Origin: Rhodobacteraceae bacterium WD3A24
GTDB lineage: Bacteria; Pseudomonadota; Alphaproteobacteria; Rhodobacterales; Rhodobacteraceae
Length of the DNA stretch: 64,000 nucleotides
Direction: 5' to 3'
Assembly: GCA_002967695.1 (NCBI GenBank)
Contig: PUHN01000003.1
Coordinates: forward strand, 1-64,000
The notes under the pieces are model-generated. The model did not search any database. It was given only the letters and a program-made list of their open reading frames with translations, and had not been told where the DNA came from. The translations under genes and the position numbers were made by a program. Positions 1-8,779 of the stretch are shown here, in pieces (the first letter of the stretch is position 1; each line of letters begins with the position of its first letter).

Positions 1-687
1 CCGGCGCCCGAGGGGCTGGCCGAGGCGCCGGCGGCGGCCTTCGACGGCTTCGCCGCGCCCTCGGCCCGCGTGGAACCCGACGCAGCCCCCGATCAGGCGG
101 CGCTGGACCGGCCGCTGGGTGCGGCGCGCGCGCAGATTCACGAAAACTACATCCTCGCCCAGACCGGCGACGGCATGATCCTTGTCGATCAGCACGCCGC
201 GCATGAGCGGCTGGTCTACGAGCGGCTCAAGCGGCAGATGGCCGAGACCGGCGTAACCGCGCAGGCGCTGCTGATCCCCGAGATCGTGGAGCTTTCCGAG
301 GGCGACGCCGCGCGGCTTCTCGACCATGCCGGGGATCTGGCGCGGCTGGGGCTGTCGGTCGAGGGCTTTGGCCCCGGCGCCGTGGCGGTGCGCGAGACGC
401 CCGCGGCGCTGGGGCGGGTGGACGCCGCGGCGCTGGTGCGCGACATCCTCGACGAGCTGGCCGAGCAGGGCAGCAGCGGCGCGCTGGAGGAGCGGCTGCA
501 CGCCGTGCTCTCGCGCATGGCCTGCCACGGCTCGGTCCGGTCGGGCCGGCGGATGAGCGCCGAGGAGATGAACGCCCTGCTGCGCGAGATGGAGGAGACG
601 CCGCGCTCGGGCCAGTGCAACCACGGCCGGCCCACATGGGTGCGGCTGGGGCTGGACGACATCGAGAAGCTGTTCGGGCGGCGATGA
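1..687 (+). CDS. mutL: DNA mismatch repair protein MutL, C-terminal part (5' end outside window)
   Basis: The reading frame is open from base 1, so only the last 228 codons are present. This is the MutL C-terminal dimerisation and endonuclease domain, preceded by an Ala/Pro-rich linker. The motif [12 protein letters not shown] (window codons about 63-74) matches the DQHA-x2-E-x4-E metal site of endonuclease-active MutL proteins, which E. coli MutL lacks. Near the C terminus, ACHGSVR and QCNHGRPTW match further conserved metal-site segments. The protein would therefore nick DNA itself in mismatch repair rather than rely on MutH. Its stop codon overlaps the rmuC start in an ATGA, so the two are probably translationally coupled. 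Confidence 0.95.
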   Translation, partial: PAPEGLAEAPAAAFDGFAAPSARVEPDAAPDQAALDRPLGAARAQIHENYILAQTGDGMILVDQHAAHERLVYERLKRQMAETGVTAQALLIPEIVELSEGDAARLLDHAGDLARLGLSVEGFGPGAVAVRETPAALGRVDAAALVRDILDELAEQGSSGALEERLHAVLSRMACHGSVRSGRRMSAEEMNALLREMEETPRSGQCNHGRPTWVRLGLDDIEKLFGRR

Positions 688-1877
688 TAACCCTGGGCGA
701 TCAGACCTATGCGCTGGACGACCCGCTGGTGCTGGCCGCGCTGGCCGGCGGGGCGGCGGTGCTGCTGCTGGTGGTGCTGGTGTTCATCACGATGCGCGCC
801 GCCGGCCGCGCGGCAAGCAGCGTCGCGCCGCTGTCGCAGCAGATGCAGTATCTGGGCCAGCGGGTGCAGGGCCTGGCCGACGGGCAGCAGCAGCTTTCGG
901 GCGGGCTGCACCACGTCTCGGAAGCGCAGGCGCAAAGCCAGAGCCAGATGCTGCAGCTGATGGAAAAGCGGCTGGCCGAGGTCAGCCAGTCGATGCACGA
1001 ACAGCTTTCCGGAAGCGCGACGCGCACCGCCCGCAGCCTGGGCGACCTGCAGCAGCGGCTGGAGACCATCGACAAGGCGCAGGCCAACATCGAGAAGCTC
1101 TCGGGCAACGTGCTCAGCCTGCAGGACATCCTGTCGAACAAGCAGACGCGCGGCGCCTTCGGCGAGATCCAGCTGCATGACATCGTGCACAAGGCGCTGC
1201 CCTCGGACAGCTTCACGATGCAGGCCACGCTGTCGAGCGGCCGCCGCGCCGACTGCCTGGTGCATCTGCCCAACCCGCCGGGGCCGATCGTCATCGACTC
1301 GAAGTTCCCGCTGGAGGCCTACGAGGCGCTGCGCGCCGCCGAGGGCAAGCATCAGCTTCAGGAGGCCGCGCGCAACATGCGCACGGCGCTGCGCGCGCAT
1401 ATCCGCGCGATTTCGGAGCGCTACATCATCGAGGGCGAGACCGCCGACGGCGCGCTGATGTTCCTGCCCTCGGAAGCGGTCTATGCCGAGCTTCACGCCA
1501 ATTTCCCCGAGATCGTGCGCGAGGGGTTCACCGCGCGGGTCTGGATCGTCTCGCCCACCACCTGCATGGCCACGCTGAACACCATGCGCGCGGTGCTCAA
1601 GGACGCGCGAATGCGCGAGCAGGCCGGCGCGATCCGCAAGGAGTTGCACATGCTGTTCGAGGATGTCCGCCGGCTGGGCGAGCGCGTGGAGAAGCTCGAC
1701 ACCCATTTCGGGCAGGCGCAGAACGATATCCGCGACATCCGCATCTCCAGCGAAAAGGCCGCGCGCCGCGCTCAGCGGCTGGACAATTTCGACTTCGAGG
1801 AACTCGCCCCCGATGCGGAGGCCGAAGCGGCGCAAGTCGTCCCCCTGCCCGAGCAGCGCGGCGGCGGGGGCGACTGA
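684..1877 (+). CDS. rmuC: DNA recombination protein RmuC
   Basis: A 397-residue RmuC-family protein. These limit recombination at inverted repeats and are predicted nuclease-like proteins anchored to the inner membrane. An N-terminal hydrophobic helix (about residues 14-35, rich in A/L/V) is followed by a Gln-rich coiled coil (about 50-130) and the conserved RmuC domain, with GAFGEIQL and [16 protein letters not shown]. The start at 684 is chosen because its ATG overlaps the mutL stop (ATGA). An in-frame upstream ATG at 615 would lie deep inside mutL and add residues unlike the family. It is likely cotranscribed with mutL, giving a small DNA-repair unit. Confidence 0.92.
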   Translation: MITLGDQTYALDDPLVLAALAGGAAVLLLVVLVFITMRAAGRAASSVAPLSQQMQYLGQRVQGLADGQQQLSGGLHHVSEAQAQSQSQMLQLMEKRLAEVSQSMHEQLSGSATRTARSLGDLQQRLETIDKAQANIEKLSGNVLSLQDILSNKQTRGAFGEIQLHDIVHKALPSDSFTMQATLSSGRRADCLVHLPNPPGPIVIDSKFPLEAYEALRAAEGKHQLQEAARNMRTALRAHIRAISERYIIEGETADGALMFLPSEAVYAELHANFPEIVREGFTARVWIVSPTTCMATLNTMRAVLKDARMREQAGAIRKELHMLFEDVRRLGERVEKLDTHFGQAQNDIRDIRISSEKAARRAQRLDNFDFEELAPDAEAEAAQVVPLPEQRGGGGD

Positions 1878-1903
1878 CCCCGCCGCCGCGCCTTCCGGTA
1901 GCG

Positions 1904-1943
1904 CCGGCCAGGGGGCTTTCAGCCCCCCCGCCGCCCTGGCCGG
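1904..1943. repeat. Inverted repeat after rmuC, possible terminator
   Basis: Perfect 10-bp arms (1904-1913 and 1934-1943) enclose a second perfect 7-bp hairpin, gggggct-ttc-agccccc (1911-1927). It lies between the convergent rmuC and FMN reductase genes. There is no T-run directly after it, so intrinsic termination is only possible. About 10 bp further on is ccccgaggatatttgg (1952-1967). Confidence 0.5.
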
Positions 1944-2017
1944 GCGGCTCCCCCCGAGGATATTTGGCCGAAGGTGAAGGCGGGGCTCGGTGCGGGCGGC
2001 GGGAATGGGCGGCCGGG

Positions 2018-2575
2018 TCAGCCTGACAGACGCCGGGTCTCGGCCTCGGTGCGCAGCGCCTCCATCAGGGCATCGAGGAGCTTGCGGTAGCTTTCGGTCA
2101 CCAGACGACCGTCGGTGTCGAAATGCTCCTTCGCGCCGCCGACCAGAACCTCCGGCCCCTGCAGAAGCCGCGGGCGGAAGGGCACCATCATCAGCCGCAG
2201 CGCAAATTGCGTGCGCTCGCCGCCGGCGCGGCCGCCGGTGGCCGAGACCAGCGCAACCGGCTTGTCGCGCCACGGATTCCCCTCGACCCGGCTGATCCAG
2301 TCGAGCGCGTTCTTGAGCACGCCGGGCGGGGCCTTGTTGTATTCGGGGCAGGCGATGACGACCGCGTCGGCGCGCGCGATGGTGACGGCAAGGGACTGGA
2401 CGGCGCCGGGAATGCCGTGGACGCTTTCGTCATCCTCGTCGAAGAGTGGCAGCCGCGGATCCCCGACCACAAAATCGTCGGGCTCCAAGAACCGCGCCGC
2501 CTCGTGCATCAGCATCCGGTTGTACGAGCCCGCGCGCAGCGAGCCGCAGAGCCCGGCGAGCGTCAATGTCGCCAT
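2018..2575 (-). CDS. NADPH-dependent FMN reductase family protein
   Basis: A 185-residue flavodoxin-like NAD(P)H:FMN/quinone reductase. The FMN-phosphate loop GSLRAGSYNR is at residues 11-20 and the family motif PEYN at 77-80, followed by PPGVLKNALDW. Such enzymes transfer two electrons from NADPH through FMN to quinones, azo compounds or free flavin; the substrate here cannot be told. The start is supported by a perfect Shine-Dalgarno (aggaggg) upstream. It is transcribed away from the ThDP enzyme gene at 2708, so the two share a 132-bp promoter region. Family assignment is firm and physiological role unknown. Confidence 0.88.
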   Translation of the reverse strand: MATLTLAGLCGSLRAGSYNRMLMHEAARFLEPDDFVVGDPRLPLFDEDDESVHGIPGAVQSLAVTIARADAVVIACPEYNKAPPGVLKNALDWISRVEGNPWRDKPVALVSATGGRAGGERTQFALRLMMVPFRPRLLQGPEVLVGGAKEHFDTDGRLVTESYRKLLDALMEALRTEAETRRLSG

Positions 2576-2707
2576 GTGTTGTCCCTCCTGTCTGTTTGCG
2601 CCGATATCACCTATGCCCCGACGCCGCGACGGCAACCGCCGCGCTCTTGTCCCCGGCGCATCGATGGCACAATCTTTGCGCCGCGACGGCAGGGGCGGAG
2701 GCAGACA

Positions 2708-4369
2708 ATGACACGGCATGGCGGGCGGATACTGGTTGATCAGCTTTCGCAACAGGGAATCACGCGCGTCTTTTCCGTGCCGGGAGAGAGCTTTCTCGCG
2801 GTGCTCGATGGCCTCCATGACAGCAATATCGCCAACATCGTCTGCCGCCACGAGGGCGGCGCGGCGATGATGGCCGAGGCCACCGCGAAGCTGACCGGCC
2901 GCGTCGGCGTGGCCTTCGTCACGCGCGGGCCGGGGGCGACGAACGCGGCAAGCGGCATCCATGTCGCGCGGCAGGATTCGACGCCGCTGATCCTGTTCGT
3001 CGGCCAGATCCCGCGCGCCCACCGCGACCGCGAAGCGTTCCAGGAAATCGACTGCCGCGCCGTCTTCGGCGGGATGGCGAAATGGGCCGCCGAGGTGGAG
3101 CGGGCCGAGCGGCTGCCCGAATATGTCAGCCGGGCCTTTCACGTCGCGCAGTCCGGACGTCCCGGCCCGGTGGTTCTGGCGCTGCCGGAGGATGTGCTCG
3201 CCGCACATGCCAACGCCCCCGATCTGCCCCCGGTCGCCCCGCGCCCGGCCACGGTGAGCGGCGCGGAGGTGGACGCGCTCCTCGCGCCGCTGGAACGGGC
3301 GGAGCGCCCGCTGGTGGTCGTCGGCGGGCCGCACTGGTCGACCGGCGCCGCGCGCAACCTTGCCGCCTTTGCCGAAGCCTTCGATCTGCCGGTGGCGGTC
3401 AGCTTCCGCCGGCAGGACAGGATGGACAACCGCCATCCGCACTATGTGGGCGATCTCGGGGTGGGGATGAACCCGGCTCTGGGCCGCCGACTGTCGGACA
3501 GCGACTGCGTTCTGGCGCTGGGCACCCGGCTGGGCGACACCGCCACGGCGGGCTACAGCCTGCTCGACCCGGCCGCGCCGGGGCGGCCGATCCTGCATGT
3601 CCACCCCGACCCGGACGAGGTGGGGCGCGTCTGGCGCCCCGATGTGGCGGTGGCGGCGCCGGCGCCGGAGGTCGTGGCCGCCCTCGCGACCCGCGCGCCC
3701 GGCCCGCATCCCGACCGCACCGCCTGGCGCGAATCCGCGCGCGCCGACTACGAGGCCTGGACGACCCCCGCCGAGACGCCCGGCGCGGTGAAGATGGAGG
3801 CCGTGATACGCTGGCTGTCGGACAACCTGCCCGACGACGCGGTGATGACCAACGGCGCGGGCAACTTCGCGGCCTTCATTCACCGCTATTTCCGCGCCCG
3901 CAGCTTTCCCGGCCAGCTCGCGCCGACCTCGGGCAGCATGGGCTACGGCGTGCCAGCGGCCGTCGCCGCCGCGATCGCGGCGCCGGGGCGGGTCGTGGTG
4001 TGCGTCGCCGGCGACGGGGATGCGCAGATGACGCTCAATGAGTTGTCCACAGCCCGCCAGCACGGCGCCGCGCCGATCATCATGGTGGCCAATAACGGGC
4101 AGTACGGCACCATCCGCATGCATCAGGAGCGCAGTTACCCCGGCCGGGTCAGCGGCACGGGGCTGTTCAATCCAGATTATCCGGCGCTTGCGCGCGCCCA
4201 TGGCGCCCATGGCGAGCTGGTCGAGCGGACCGACGCCTTCGCCGCCGCCTTCGCCCGCGCCATGGACGCCCGCGCCGAAGGCCGGCCCGCGCTGATCGAG
4301 CTGCGCCTCGACCCCGAGGCGCTGTCCCCCGCCACGACACTGTCGGGCTTGCGCGGGGCGGGGGCGTAG
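2708..4369 (+). CDS. Thiamine diphosphate-dependent enzyme, acetolactate synthase large-subunit-like
   Basis: A 553-residue three-domain ThDP enzyme. The N-terminal Pyr domain carries the catalytic glutamate (E49 in CRHEGG). The central domain follows, and the C-terminal PP domain has the cofactor motif AGDGDAQM near residue 436 ending in NN about 25 residues later. It resembles acetolactate synthase, benzoylformate decarboxylase and sulfoacetaldehyde acetyltransferase enzymes. No small regulatory subunit gene (ilvH) lies nearby, so it is probably not the biosynthetic IlvB. The likely reaction is decarboxylation of a 2-oxo acid or a related C-C bond change; the substrate is not determinable. 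An SD (ggagg) precedes the ATG. Confidence 0.85.
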   Translation: MTRHGGRILVDQLSQQGITRVFSVPGESFLAVLDGLHDSNIANIVCRHEGGAAMMAEATAKLTGRVGVAFVTRGPGATNAASGIHVARQDSTPLILFVGQIPRAHRDREAFQEIDCRAVFGGMAKWAAEVERAERLPEYVSRAFHVAQSGRPGPVVLALPEDVLAAHANAPDLPPVAPRPATVSGAEVDALLAPLERAERPLVVVGGPHWSTGAARNLAAFAEAFDLPVAVSFRRQDRMDNRHPHYVGDLGVGMNPALGRRLSDSDCVLALGTRLGDTATAGYSLLDPAAPGRPILHVHPDPDEVGRVWRPDVAVAAPAPEVVAALATRAPGPHPDRTAWRESARADYEAWTTPAETPGAVKMEAVIRWLSDNLPDDAVMTNGAGNFAAFIHRYFRARSFPGQLAPTSGSMGYGVPAAVAAAIAAPGRVVVCVAGDGDAQMTLNELSTARQHGAAPIIMVANNGQYGTIRMHQERSYPGRVSGTGLFNPDYPALARAHGAHGELVERTDAFAAAFARAMDARAEGRPALIELRLDPEALSPATTLSGLRGAGA

Positions 4370-4477
4370 CAGGGGCCGGCATGCCGGCACCAGTCACCGT
4401 CGTCGGGCGGGAGTGTGGCCACTTGCCCCGGTGCCGCGCCACCCTACCCTTTGGCGCGTGGATACGGGAGGGGCTGC

Positions 4478-5143
4478 GTGGGACGGGCATTGGTTATCGG
4501 CGCAAGCGGCGGCATCGGCGGCGCGCTCGCGCAGGAGCTGACAGGGCGGGGCGAAGCCGTCACCACCTTGTCACGCTCGCGCGACGGCCTTGATGTGACC
4601 GACGAGAGCAGCGTGGAGGCGCATCTTGGCGCGCTGGCCGGCCCGTTCGATCTGATCCTCATCGCCACCGGCGCGCTGGAGATCGACGGGCACCGGCCCG
4701 AGAAGACACTGCGCCAGATCACCGCCGCGGGGCTGGAGGCGCAGTTCCGCCTCAACGCCGTGGGGCCCGCCCTGATTCTGCGCCACGCCCCGCACCTGCT
4801 GGCGCGCGAGAGCCGCGCGACGGTCGCTGCGCTCTCGGCGCGGGTCGGTTCGATCGGCGACAACCGCGCCGGCGGGTGGCACGGCTACCGCACGGCCAAG
4901 GCCGCGCTCAACCAGATCGTCCGCGGCGCGGCGATCGAACTGGCGCGCAGCCACCCCCGCGCCGCCTGCGTGGCGCTCCACCCCGGCACGGTGGCGACGC
5001 CGCTGACCCGCCCATATCTGGGCCGTCACCCGGCGGTGACGCCCGAACACGCCGCCGCCCGCCTGTTGTCGGTGATCGACGGCCTTTCGGCCGCCGACAC
5101 GGGGGGCTTCTTCGACTATGCCGGCGACAGGGTGGTGTGGTGA
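4478..5143 (+). CDS. SDR family oxidoreductase, C-factor-like
   Basis: A 221-residue short-chain dehydrogenase/reductase. The NAD(P)-binding glycine motif GASGGIGG is at residues 8-15 and the catalytic YxxxK is Y137-K141, with a serine around 120-125. A GTG start at 4478 is chosen because the Rossmann strand begins at once after it (VGRALVIGASGG) and gggaggggc lies just upstream; longer starts add a non-homologous tail. It looks like the C-factor/CsgA-like SDR group, whose substrates are usually unknown. It lies about 80 bp upstream of gshB on the same strand and may be cotranscribed. Confidence 0.85.
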   Translation: MGRALVIGASGGIGGALAQELTGRGEAVTTLSRSRDGLDVTDESSVEAHLGALAGPFDLILIATGALEIDGHRPEKTLRQITAAGLEAQFRLNAVGPALILRHAPHLLARESRATVAALSARVGSIGDNRAGGWHGYRTAKAALNQIVRGAAIELARSHPRAACVALHPGTVATPLTRPYLGRHPAVTPEHAAARLLSVIDGLSAADTGGFFDYAGDRVVW

Positions 5144-5221
5144 ACGCCGCGCCGCCGACGCCATTGCATCCGGGGCCGGACTGCGCCATCACGAAGGCCG
5201 GTCACAGCCAGGGAGGCGGAG

Positions 5222-6175
5222 ATGGGCCTTAAGGTCGCGTTTCAGATGGATCCGGTCGGCGGGGTGGATATCGATGCCGACAGCAGCTTTCGCCTTGCCG
5301 AGGAGGCGCAGGCGCGCGGGCACGAGTTGTTCTTCTACACACCCGACCGGCTGATCTATCGCGAGGGCCGCGTGCTCGCTCGCGGCTGGCCGCTGACGCT
5401 GCGGCGCGTGAAGGGGGACCACGCCACGCTGGGCGAGGAGCGCGAGATCGACCTCGCCGACTGGGACGTCGTCTGGCTGCGCCAGGATCCCCCCTTCGAC
5501 ATGGCCTACATCACCTCGACCCATCTGCTCGAGATGCTGCCCTCGCGGACTCTCGTGGTCAACGATCCGTTCTGGGTGCGCAACTACCCCGAGAAACTTC
5601 TGGTGCTGAATTTCCCCGACCTCACGCCGCCGACGCTGATCGCGCGCGATCTCGCCGCGATCCGCGCCTTCAAGGCCGAGCATGGCGACGTCATCCTCAA
5701 GCCGCTCTACGGCAACGGCGGCGCGGGGGTTTTCCGGCTGGACCCGAACGACCGTAACCTGTCCTCGCTGCATGAACTCTTCACCGGGCTGAGCCGCGAG
5801 CCGCTGATCGTGCAGAAATACCTCCCCGCGGTCACCAAGGGCGACAAGCGCGTGATCCTCGTCGACGGCGAGGCCGCCGGCGCGATCAACCGCGTGCCCG
5901 CCGAGGGCGAGACGCGGTCGAACATGCATGTGGGCGGGCGCGCCGAGAAGGCCGAGCTGACCGTGCGCGACCGCGAGATCTGCGCCGCCATAGGCCCGCT
6001 CCTGCGCGAGAAGGGGCAGGTCTTCGTCGGCATCGACGTGATCGGCGAGAACCTGACCGAGATCAACCTGACCTCCCCCACCGGCCTGCAGGAACTCGAA
6101 CGCTTCGACGGAACCAATGTGGCCGCGCGCATCTGGGAGGCGGTCGAGCGCCGCCACGCCGCCCGGCGCGGCTGA
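5222..6175 (+). CDS. gshB: Glutathione synthetase
   Basis: A 317-residue cytoplasmic ATP-grasp ligase that joins gamma-glutamylcysteine and glycine to make glutathione. Typical features are [20 protein letters not shown] at the N terminus, [14 protein letters not shown], the ATP-grasp lysine segment [17 protein letters not shown] and the C-terminal [12 protein letters not shown] (metal-binding E and N). Length equals the usual bacterial GshB. The SD ggaggcggag precedes the ATG. It ends convergently with comM, 16 bp away. Glutathione supplies the glutaredoxin encoded at 40547. Confidence 0.96.
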   Translation: MGLKVAFQMDPVGGVDIDADSSFRLAEEAQARGHELFFYTPDRLIYREGRVLARGWPLTLRRVKGDHATLGEEREIDLADWDVVWLRQDPPFDMAYITSTHLLEMLPSRTLVVNDPFWVRNYPEKLLVLNFPDLTPPTLIARDLAAIRAFKAEHGDVILKPLYGNGGAGVFRLDPNDRNLSSLHELFTGLSREPLIVQKYLPAVTKGDKRVILVDGEAAGAINRVPAEGETRSNMHVGGRAEKAELTVRDREICAAIGPLLREKGQVFVGIDVIGENLTEINLTSPTGLQELERFDGTNVAARIWEAVERRHAARRG

Positions 6176-6191
6176 CAGGCGCGGCGGGCGC

Positions 6192-7706
6192 TCAACCCGC
6201 GCCCTGCAGGCTGAGCCGGTAGCCCAGCGCCTCGGCCACATGCGGCTGGCGCACGCTCTCGCTGCCATCCAGATCGGCGATGGTGCGCGCGACGCGCAGG
6301 ATACGGTGATAGCCCCGCGCCGTCAGCCCGAACCGATCGGCGGCGCGTGCGAGCATCTCGCGCCCGCCACAGTCGGGGGTGGCGATCTCTTCGAGCGCGG
6401 CGCCTTCAAGATCGGCGTTGACGCGGGCGCCGGGGTGTTCCTTGAATCGTTCCGTCTGCACCGCGCGGGCTGTGGTGACCCGCGCGGCCACGGCCGCCGA
6501 GCATTCGCCGTCCTCGGGCAGTTCGAGTTCGCTCCACGCCACGGGCGGCACTTCGAGCCGCAGGTCGAAGCGATCCATCAGCGGCCCCGAAATCCGGCCC
6601 ATGTAGTCCTCGCCGCATTGGGGCGCGCGGCTGCAGGCGCGCCCGGCATCGCCCAGATAACCGCACCGGCACGGATTGGCGGCGGCTATCAGCAGAAGCC
6701 GGCAGGGATAGCGCACATGCGCGTTGGCGCGCGCGACCACCACCTCGCCGGTCTCAATGGGCTGGCGCAGGGTCTCAAGCACCGTGCGCGGGAATTCGGG
6801 GAACTCGTCGAGAAAGAGCACACCGTTATGGGCCAGACTGATCTCGCCGGGCCGGGCACCGCGGCCGCCGCCGACGATCGCGGCGACGCTTGCAGTATGA
6901 TGGGGCTCGCGAAAGGGGCGCTCGCGGCTGATGCCCCCCTCGTCGAGAAGCCCCGCCAGCGAATGGATCATCGACGTCTCCAGCGCCTCCTCCGCCGAGA
7001 GGCCTGGCAGCAGCCCCGGCAACCGCGCGGCCAGCATCGACTTGCCTGCGCCCGGCGCGCCGACCATCAGCAGGTGATGACGGCCCGCCGCGGCGATCTC
7101 CAGCGCGCGCTTGGCGCGTTCCTGGCCCTTGACGTCGCGCAGATCGCGCCCGCGGGCCCGCGCGTGCACCTCGCCCGGCGCGGCGGGGGGCAGCGGGGCA
7201 CGGCCGGCGTGGTGGGCGATGAGGTCGGCCAGGCTGTCGGGGGCGAGCACCTGCGTGGCGCCGACCCAGGCGGCTTCGGCCCCGCAGGCGCGCGGACAGA
7301 CCAGCGCGCGGTCGGCCTCGGCCGCGGCCATGGCCGCGGGCAGCGCCCCGGTCACCGGCACCAGCCGCCCGTCGAGCGACAGCTCGCCCAGCGCGACGGT
7401 GGCCTCGGCGGCGTCCTGCGGGATGACCTCGAGCGCGGCGAGCAGCGCCAGCGCGATGGCAAGATCGAAATGCGAGCCCTCCTTGGGCAGATCGGCGGGG
7501 GAGAGATTGATCGTGATGCGCTTGGCCGGCAGGGCGATGGCCATCGCCGTCAGCGCTGCGCGCACCCGCTCGCGCGCCTCGCTGACCGCCTTGTCGGGCA
7601 GCCCGACGATGGCGAAAGCCGGCAGTCCGGGGCTGACGGAACACTGCACCTCGACAAGGCGGGCCTCCACCCCCTCGAAGGCGACGGTGTAGGCGGAGGC
7701 GACCAT
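6192..7706 (-). CDS. comM: YifB/ComM family Mg-chelatase-like AAA+ ATPase
   Basis: A 504-residue ComM/YifB protein. The N-terminal ChlI-like domain starts VASAYTVAFEGVEARLVEVQ. The AAA+ core has Walker A GAPGAGKS at 216-223 and Walker B GVLFLDEF near residue 300, followed by the Mg-chelatase C-terminal domain (RGYHRILRVARTIADL). In naturally transformable bacteria ComM is a helicase that drives branch migration during integration of incoming DNA. The start at 7706 is chosen because agagg lies 8 bases upstream and the family begins MVxxAYTVAF; in-frame starts at 7712 and 7751 are less likely. Two TTAACCAT motifs lie just upstream (see the site at 7726-7772). Confidence 0.93.
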   Translation of the reverse strand: MVASAYTVAFEGVEARLVEVQCSVSPGLPAFAIVGLPDKAVSEARERVRAALTAMAIALPAKRITINLSPADLPKEGSHFDLAIALALLAALEVIPQDAAEATVALGELSLDGRLVPVTGALPAAMAAAEADRALVCPRACGAEAAWVGATQVLAPDSLADLIAHHAGRAPLPPAAPGEVHARARGRDLRDVKGQERAKRALEIAAAGRHHLLMVGAPGAGKSMLAARLPGLLPGLSAEEALETSMIHSLAGLLDEGGISRERPFREPHHTASVAAIVGGGRGARPGEISLAHNGVLFLDEFPEFPRTVLETLRQPIETGEVVVARANAHVRYPCRLLLIAAANPCRCGYLGDAGRACSRAPQCGEDYMGRISGPLMDRFDLRLEVPPVAWSELELPEDGECSAAVAARVTTARAVQTERFKEHPGARVNADLEGAALEEIATPDCGGREMLARAADRFGLTARGYHRILRVARTIADLDGSESVRQPHVAEALGYRLSLQGAG

Positions 7707-7725
7707 GAGCATCCTCTGCGGCGGC

Positions 7726-7772
7726 GAATGGTTAACGGCTAGCCGTGCCATCGTTTAGGAATGGTTAACGGC
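7726..7772 (-). promoter_or_regulatory. Direct repeats with CtrA-like site upstream of comM
   Basis: The 14-mer gaatggttaacggc occurs twice exactly, at 7726-7739 and 7759-7772, 33 bp apart (about three helical turns). Read toward comM, each contains TTAACCAT, the half-site reported for CtrA in several alphaproteobacteria. The distal copy also forms TTTA-N7-TTAAC (7754-7769), one mismatch from the full CtrA box TTAA-N7-TTAAC. It lies 20-66 bp upstream of the comM start. Binding by CtrA is inferred. Confidence 0.5.
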
Positions 7773-7813
7773 CGCGTCCGTCACGCGGGCGTGAGGCCGG
7801 ACACTTCGGATCT

Positions 7814-7842
7814 TGATCCGTTCCCGCGCTAGCGTCGTATCC
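7814..7842 (+). promoter_or_regulatory. RpoE (ECF11)-like promoter of rpoHII
   Basis: TGATCC (7814-7819) is followed after 16 bases by CGTATCC (7836-7842). The published Rhodobacter sphaeroides RpoE promoter is TGATCC with a CGTAAGA-type -10 at this spacing, so the -35 is exact and the CGTA core matches. A start near 7850 would give a leader of about 50 nt before rpoHII. In R. sphaeroides rpoHII is known to be transcribed by RpoE in response to singlet oxygen. Confidence 0.55.
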
Positions 7843-7900
7843 TACCCACGACGGAACTCAGACAGGCCGCGTGGTGTGGCACGGGCCGGGGAGCTCTAGA

Positions 7901-8779
7901 ATGGCACTTGACGGTTTTGAGGCGAACGACGTCTCGCGGCGGGCGATGAAGGCCGAGTTGCTGGATGCGGAGACGGAGTTGCAGCTGGCCTATGCCTGGC
8001 GCGACGCGCGCGACGAGGCCGCGCTGCACCGCCTGATCACGGCCTATATGCGGCTGGCAATCTCGATGGCGGTGAAGTTCAGGCGCTACGGCGCGCCGAT
8101 GAACGATCTCATCCAGGAGGCCAGTCTCGGGCTGATGAAGGCGGCCGAAAAGTTCGACCCCGACCGCGGCGTGCGGTTCTCGACATACGCGGTGTGGTGG
8201 ATCAAGGCGTCGATCCAGGACTATGTCATGCGCAACTGGTCGATGGTGCGCACCGGCTCGACGTCGAGCCAGAAGGCGCTGTTCTTCAACATGCGCCGCG
8301 TGCAGGCCAAGCTGGAGCGCGAGGCGATGGCCCGCGGCGAGGAACTCGACCGCCACCAGATCCACGAGATGGTCGCGCGTGAGGTCGGCGTGCCGCTTGC
8401 CGATGTCGAGATGATGGAAGGCCGGCTTTCGGGCGCGGACTTTTCGCTCAACGCCACGCAGTCGGCCGACGAGGACGGGCGCGAATGGATCGACGCGCTC
8501 GAGGACGAGGGCAGCCAGGCCGCCGAAATGGTCGCGCAAAGCCACGATGCCGCGCGGCTGCGCGAATGGCTGGCGGCGGCGATGGGGGCGCTCAATGAGC
8601 GCGAGCGTTTCATCGTGCGCGAGCGCAAGCTGCGCGAGACCCCTCGCACGCTGGAAAGCCTCGGCGGCGAGCTGGGCCTGTCGAAGGAACGCGTCCGCCA
8701 GCTCGAAGCGGCCGCCTTCACCAAGATGCGGCGCAATCTCGAAACCCGCGGCGGCGAGGTGCACGAGCTTATCGCATGA
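7901..8779 (+). CDS. rpoH: RNA polymerase sigma factor RpoH, second type (RpoHII-like)
   Basis: A 292-residue sigma-32 family protein. Region 2 includes RFSTYAVWWIKASIQDYVMR (93-111). The RpoH-specific box QKALFFNMRR is at 124-133, and a C-terminal region 4 helix-turn-helix contains SKERVRQLE. The N terminus (MALDGFEAND...AMKAELLDAETELQLAYAWRD) resembles the RpoHII subgroup of Rhodobacteraceae, not the RpoHI heat-shock factor. RpoHII directs photooxidative and oxidative stress genes. The start at 7901 is preferred to an in-frame GTG at 7871 because of family length and a ggggag SD. The stop overlaps the chaN start (ATGA), implying coupling. An RpoE-like promoter lies upstream. Confidence 0.93.
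   Translation: MALDGFEANDVSRRAMKAELLDAETELQLAYAWRDARDEAALHRLITAYMRLAISMAVKFRRYGAPMNDLIQEASLGLMKAAEKFDPDRGVRFSTYAVWWIKASIQDYVMRNWSMVRTGSTSSQKALFFNMRRVQAKLEREAMARGEELDRHQIHEMVAREVGVPLADVEMMEGRLSGADFSLNATQSADEDGREWIDALEDEGSQAAEMVAQSHDAARLREWLAAAMGALNERERFIVRERKLRETPRTLESLGGELGLSKERVRQLEAAAFTKMRRNLETRGGEVHELIA

Noticed and set aside
2018..4390. A 790-codon open frame on the - strand across the ThDP enzyme gene
   Set aside because: Only the last 185 codons are a real protein (FMN reductase). The rest is the antisense of a clearly coding ThDP enzyme with catalytic motifs in the other strand.
5220..5240. TTAA at the start of gshB and in infB (near 47174 and 48842) as further CtrA sites
   Set aside because: No near-match half-site lies 11 bp away, and they are in coding sequence without a target start nearby.
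5189..6268. A long minus-strand frame opposite gshB
   Set aside because: The plus strand encodes glutathione synthetase end to end; the antisense translation is Arg/Gly-rich with no family features.
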